Origin: JALZBN01 sp035525375
GTDB taxonomy: Bacteria; Actinomycetota; Acidimicrobiia; Acidimicrobiales; AC-14
Length of the DNA: 14,785 bases
Assembly (NCBI GenBank): GCA_035525375.1
Contig: DATLEI010000106.1
Coordinates: 1 to 14,785, forward strand
Direction of reading: 5' to 3'
Part shown: piece by piece, positions 13,776 through 14,785 of the stretch
Numbering within the stretch: the first letter of the stretch is position 1
Layout: every line of letters begins with the position of its first letter
Translations under genes and position numbers: made by a program
Notes under the pieces: model-generated
Databases searched by the model: none
Seen by the model: only the letters and a program-made list of their open reading frames with translations
What the model was told of the DNA's origin: nothing

Positions 13776-14628
13776 CCGTCCGTCCCTTCTGATCGTCGGC
13801 CACGGCAGCCGCTCAGCCGCCGGCGTGGCCGAGTACTGGGATTTCGCCGACGTGGTCAAGAACGAGGACCCGAGTCTCGTGGTCGGATGCGGCTTCATCG
13901 AACTGGCCGAGCCCAACCTTGACGCCGCCATCGACAACCTTGTCGGCGCGGGCGCGACCTCGGTCGTCGCCACGCCACTCGTCCTGCTGGGTGCAGGTCA
14001 CATGAAGAACGATGGGCCCGATGCCCTCCATCGCGCCCGCCACCGTCACCCGACCGTCTCCTTCAGCTATGCCCGCCACCTCGGCATCCACCCTGACGTT
14101 CTGGAGGTAGCCGAGGAACGCATCAAGGATGCACTGGGCGCCGGTGACCTCGGTGAGGCCGCGGTTGTGCTCGTGAGCCGGGGCTCCTCCGATCCCGATG
14201 CCAACGCCGACCTCTACAAGGTGGCGCGCCTTCTGTGGGACTCCAGAGGCCTCGGGTTCGTCGAGCCCGCGTTCGTCTCGCTGGCCGCACCGGATGTGCC
14301 CAGCGCGCTGGATCGCTGCCGGTGCCTGGGAGCACGGCGAATTGCCGTGGTGCCCTACTTCCTGTTCACCGGCGTTCTGGTCGACCGGATCCATGAACAG
14401 GCGCACACGTGGGCCCAGAAGCATCCCGACGTCGACGTGGTGTCCGGGCCTCACCTCGGCCCCGACCGCAGGATCGCACGGCTCCTACTCGAGCGTTATG
14501 GAGAGTCACTCACGGGCGACGTCCGCATGAACTGCGATCTCTGCGTCTACCGTGTCCAGCTTCCTGGCTATCCAGCATCTCGACCGCACGCGCACGCACA
14601 CGCGCACGAGCACGGTGGAGGGAGGTGA
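13762..14628 (+). CDS. cbiX: sirohydrochlorin cobaltochelatase, long two-domain form
   Basis: CbiX inserts Co(II) into sirohydrochlorin, the first committed step of the cobalt-early route. The 288 residues form two chelatase half-domains: the first has LLIVGHGSRSAAG with the metal-binding His14, VVATPLVLLGAGHMKNDGP and YARHLGIHP; the second has VLVSRGSSDPDANADLYKVA, AFVSLAAPDVPSAL and VVPYFLFTGVLVDRI. The tail carries MNCDLCVYR (Cys258 and Cys261), like the MxCxxC motif linked to an Fe-S cluster in long CbiX proteins, and a His run at 276-284 (HAHAHAHEH) that may store or deliver cobalt. ATG 13762 overlaps cobH by 14 bp; ATG 13768, two codons later, is equally possible. The stop shares one base with the cbtB start. 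Confidence 0.95.
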   Translation: MPMPDRPSLLIVGHGSRSAAGVAEYWDFADVVKNEDPSLVVGCGFIELAEPNLDAAIDNLVGAGATSVVATPLVLLGAGHMKNDGPDALHRARHRHPTVSFSYARHLGIHPDVLEVAEERIKDALGAGDLGEAAVVLVSRGSSDPDANADLYKVARLLWDSRGLGFVEPAFVSLAAPDVPSALDRCRCLGARRIAVVPYFLFTGVLVDRIHEQAHTWAQKHPDVDVVSGPHLGPDRRIARLLLERYGESLTGDVRMNCDLCVYRVQLPGYPASRPHAHAHAHEHGGGR

Positions 14629-14785
14629 TGACTTTGGACACGATCGACGAAGCACAGGTCGCCGAGCCGCTACGGGTTCCCGTATGGGCCTGGCTGGTGG
14701 TGGCATTCGCCCTGTTCGCCATCTACGCCTTGACGATGGAGAACGGCGCCACCCTGAAGGCGGCCGCGAGCACGATCCACGAACT
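14628..14785 (+). CDS. cbtB: CbtB-like cobalt transporter subunit (3' end outside window)
   Basis: The first 52 residues of a small membrane protein cut by the window edge. A short polar N-terminus leads into one hydrophobic helix (VPVWAWLVVAFALFAIYAL, about residues 17-35), then MENGATL and STIHEL. This matches CbtB, a one-helix subunit of the B12-regulated CbtAB cobalt uptake system, whose C-terminus usually continues with a His-containing HE..HD..H segment; that part is not visible. GGAGG at 14621-14625 is the best Shine-Dalgarno sequence in the window, but it is only 2 bases before ATG 14628; GGAGGG at 14617-14622 or an in-frame TTG at 14634 gives better spacing. cbtA is expected next. 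It lies after cbiX in the riboswitch-controlled operon, coupling cobalt uptake to insertion. Confidence 0.78.
   Translation, partial: MTLDTIDEAQVAEPLRVPVWAWLVVAFALFAIYALTMENGATLKAAASTIHE

Noticed and set aside
14582..14613. Simple-sequence CA/CG repeat as a regulatory element
   Set aside because: It encodes the His-rich tail of CbiX, a usual feature of this chelatase, so no extra explanation is needed.

Overview
The window is a compact, strongly GC-rich stretch with many GTG starts, almost no intergenic space and ATGA/GTGA stop-start overlaps. Gene content and style point to an actinobacterium (Actinomycetota, possibly Acidimicrobiia-like). That placement is an inference from style and gene order; there is no rRNA or other marker here.

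Its backbone is a cobalamin (B12) locus of the cobalt-early ('anaerobic') type. From the left: a cobalamin riboswitch on the minus strand (73-231) that faces out of the window; cobO (235-759); a three-gene membrane module on the plus strand, MoxR ATPase - DUF58 protein - transglutaminase-like TgpA/DUF4129 protein (786-4572); a convergent minus-strand pair, a TlpA/DsbE-type thioredoxin and a cation diffusion facilitator (4569-5845); cobB/cbiA (5933-7288); a second cobalamin riboswitch on the plus strand (7262-7390) that overlaps the end of cobB; then one tightly coupled operon: cobI/cbiL, cobM/cbiF, cbiD, cobL/cbiET, a cbiG-cobJ(cbiH) fusion, a 62-residue two-cluster ferredoxin, cobH/cbiC, cbiX, and the start of cbtB, which is cut by the right edge.

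Together the operon covers cobalt uptake (CbtB, presumably with CbtA beyond the edge), cobalt insertion (CbiX), the ring methylations and ring contraction (CobI, CobJ, CbiG, CobM, CbiD, CobL), the methyl shift (CobH), a,c-amidation (CobB) and adenosylation (CobO). No precorrin-6A reductase (CobK/CbiJ), CobQ, CobD or nucleotide-loop assembly genes are visible. Riboswitch 2 should place the block from cobI rightwards under B12 feedback while leaving cobB outside it. Riboswitch 1 should regulate an unseen gene to the left.

Points most worth a second look: a near-perfect hairpin element inserted in frame inside cbiD; a transglutaminase-like protein whose catalytic Cys and His are Val and Thr; an unlinked small ferredoxin inside the corrin-ring operon while the usual reductase is missing; a riboswitch lying antisense to the cobO start; a 27-bp tandem expansion within cobH; and strong enrichment of the palindromic octamer GGCGCGCC (about 24 copies by eye) across the window.
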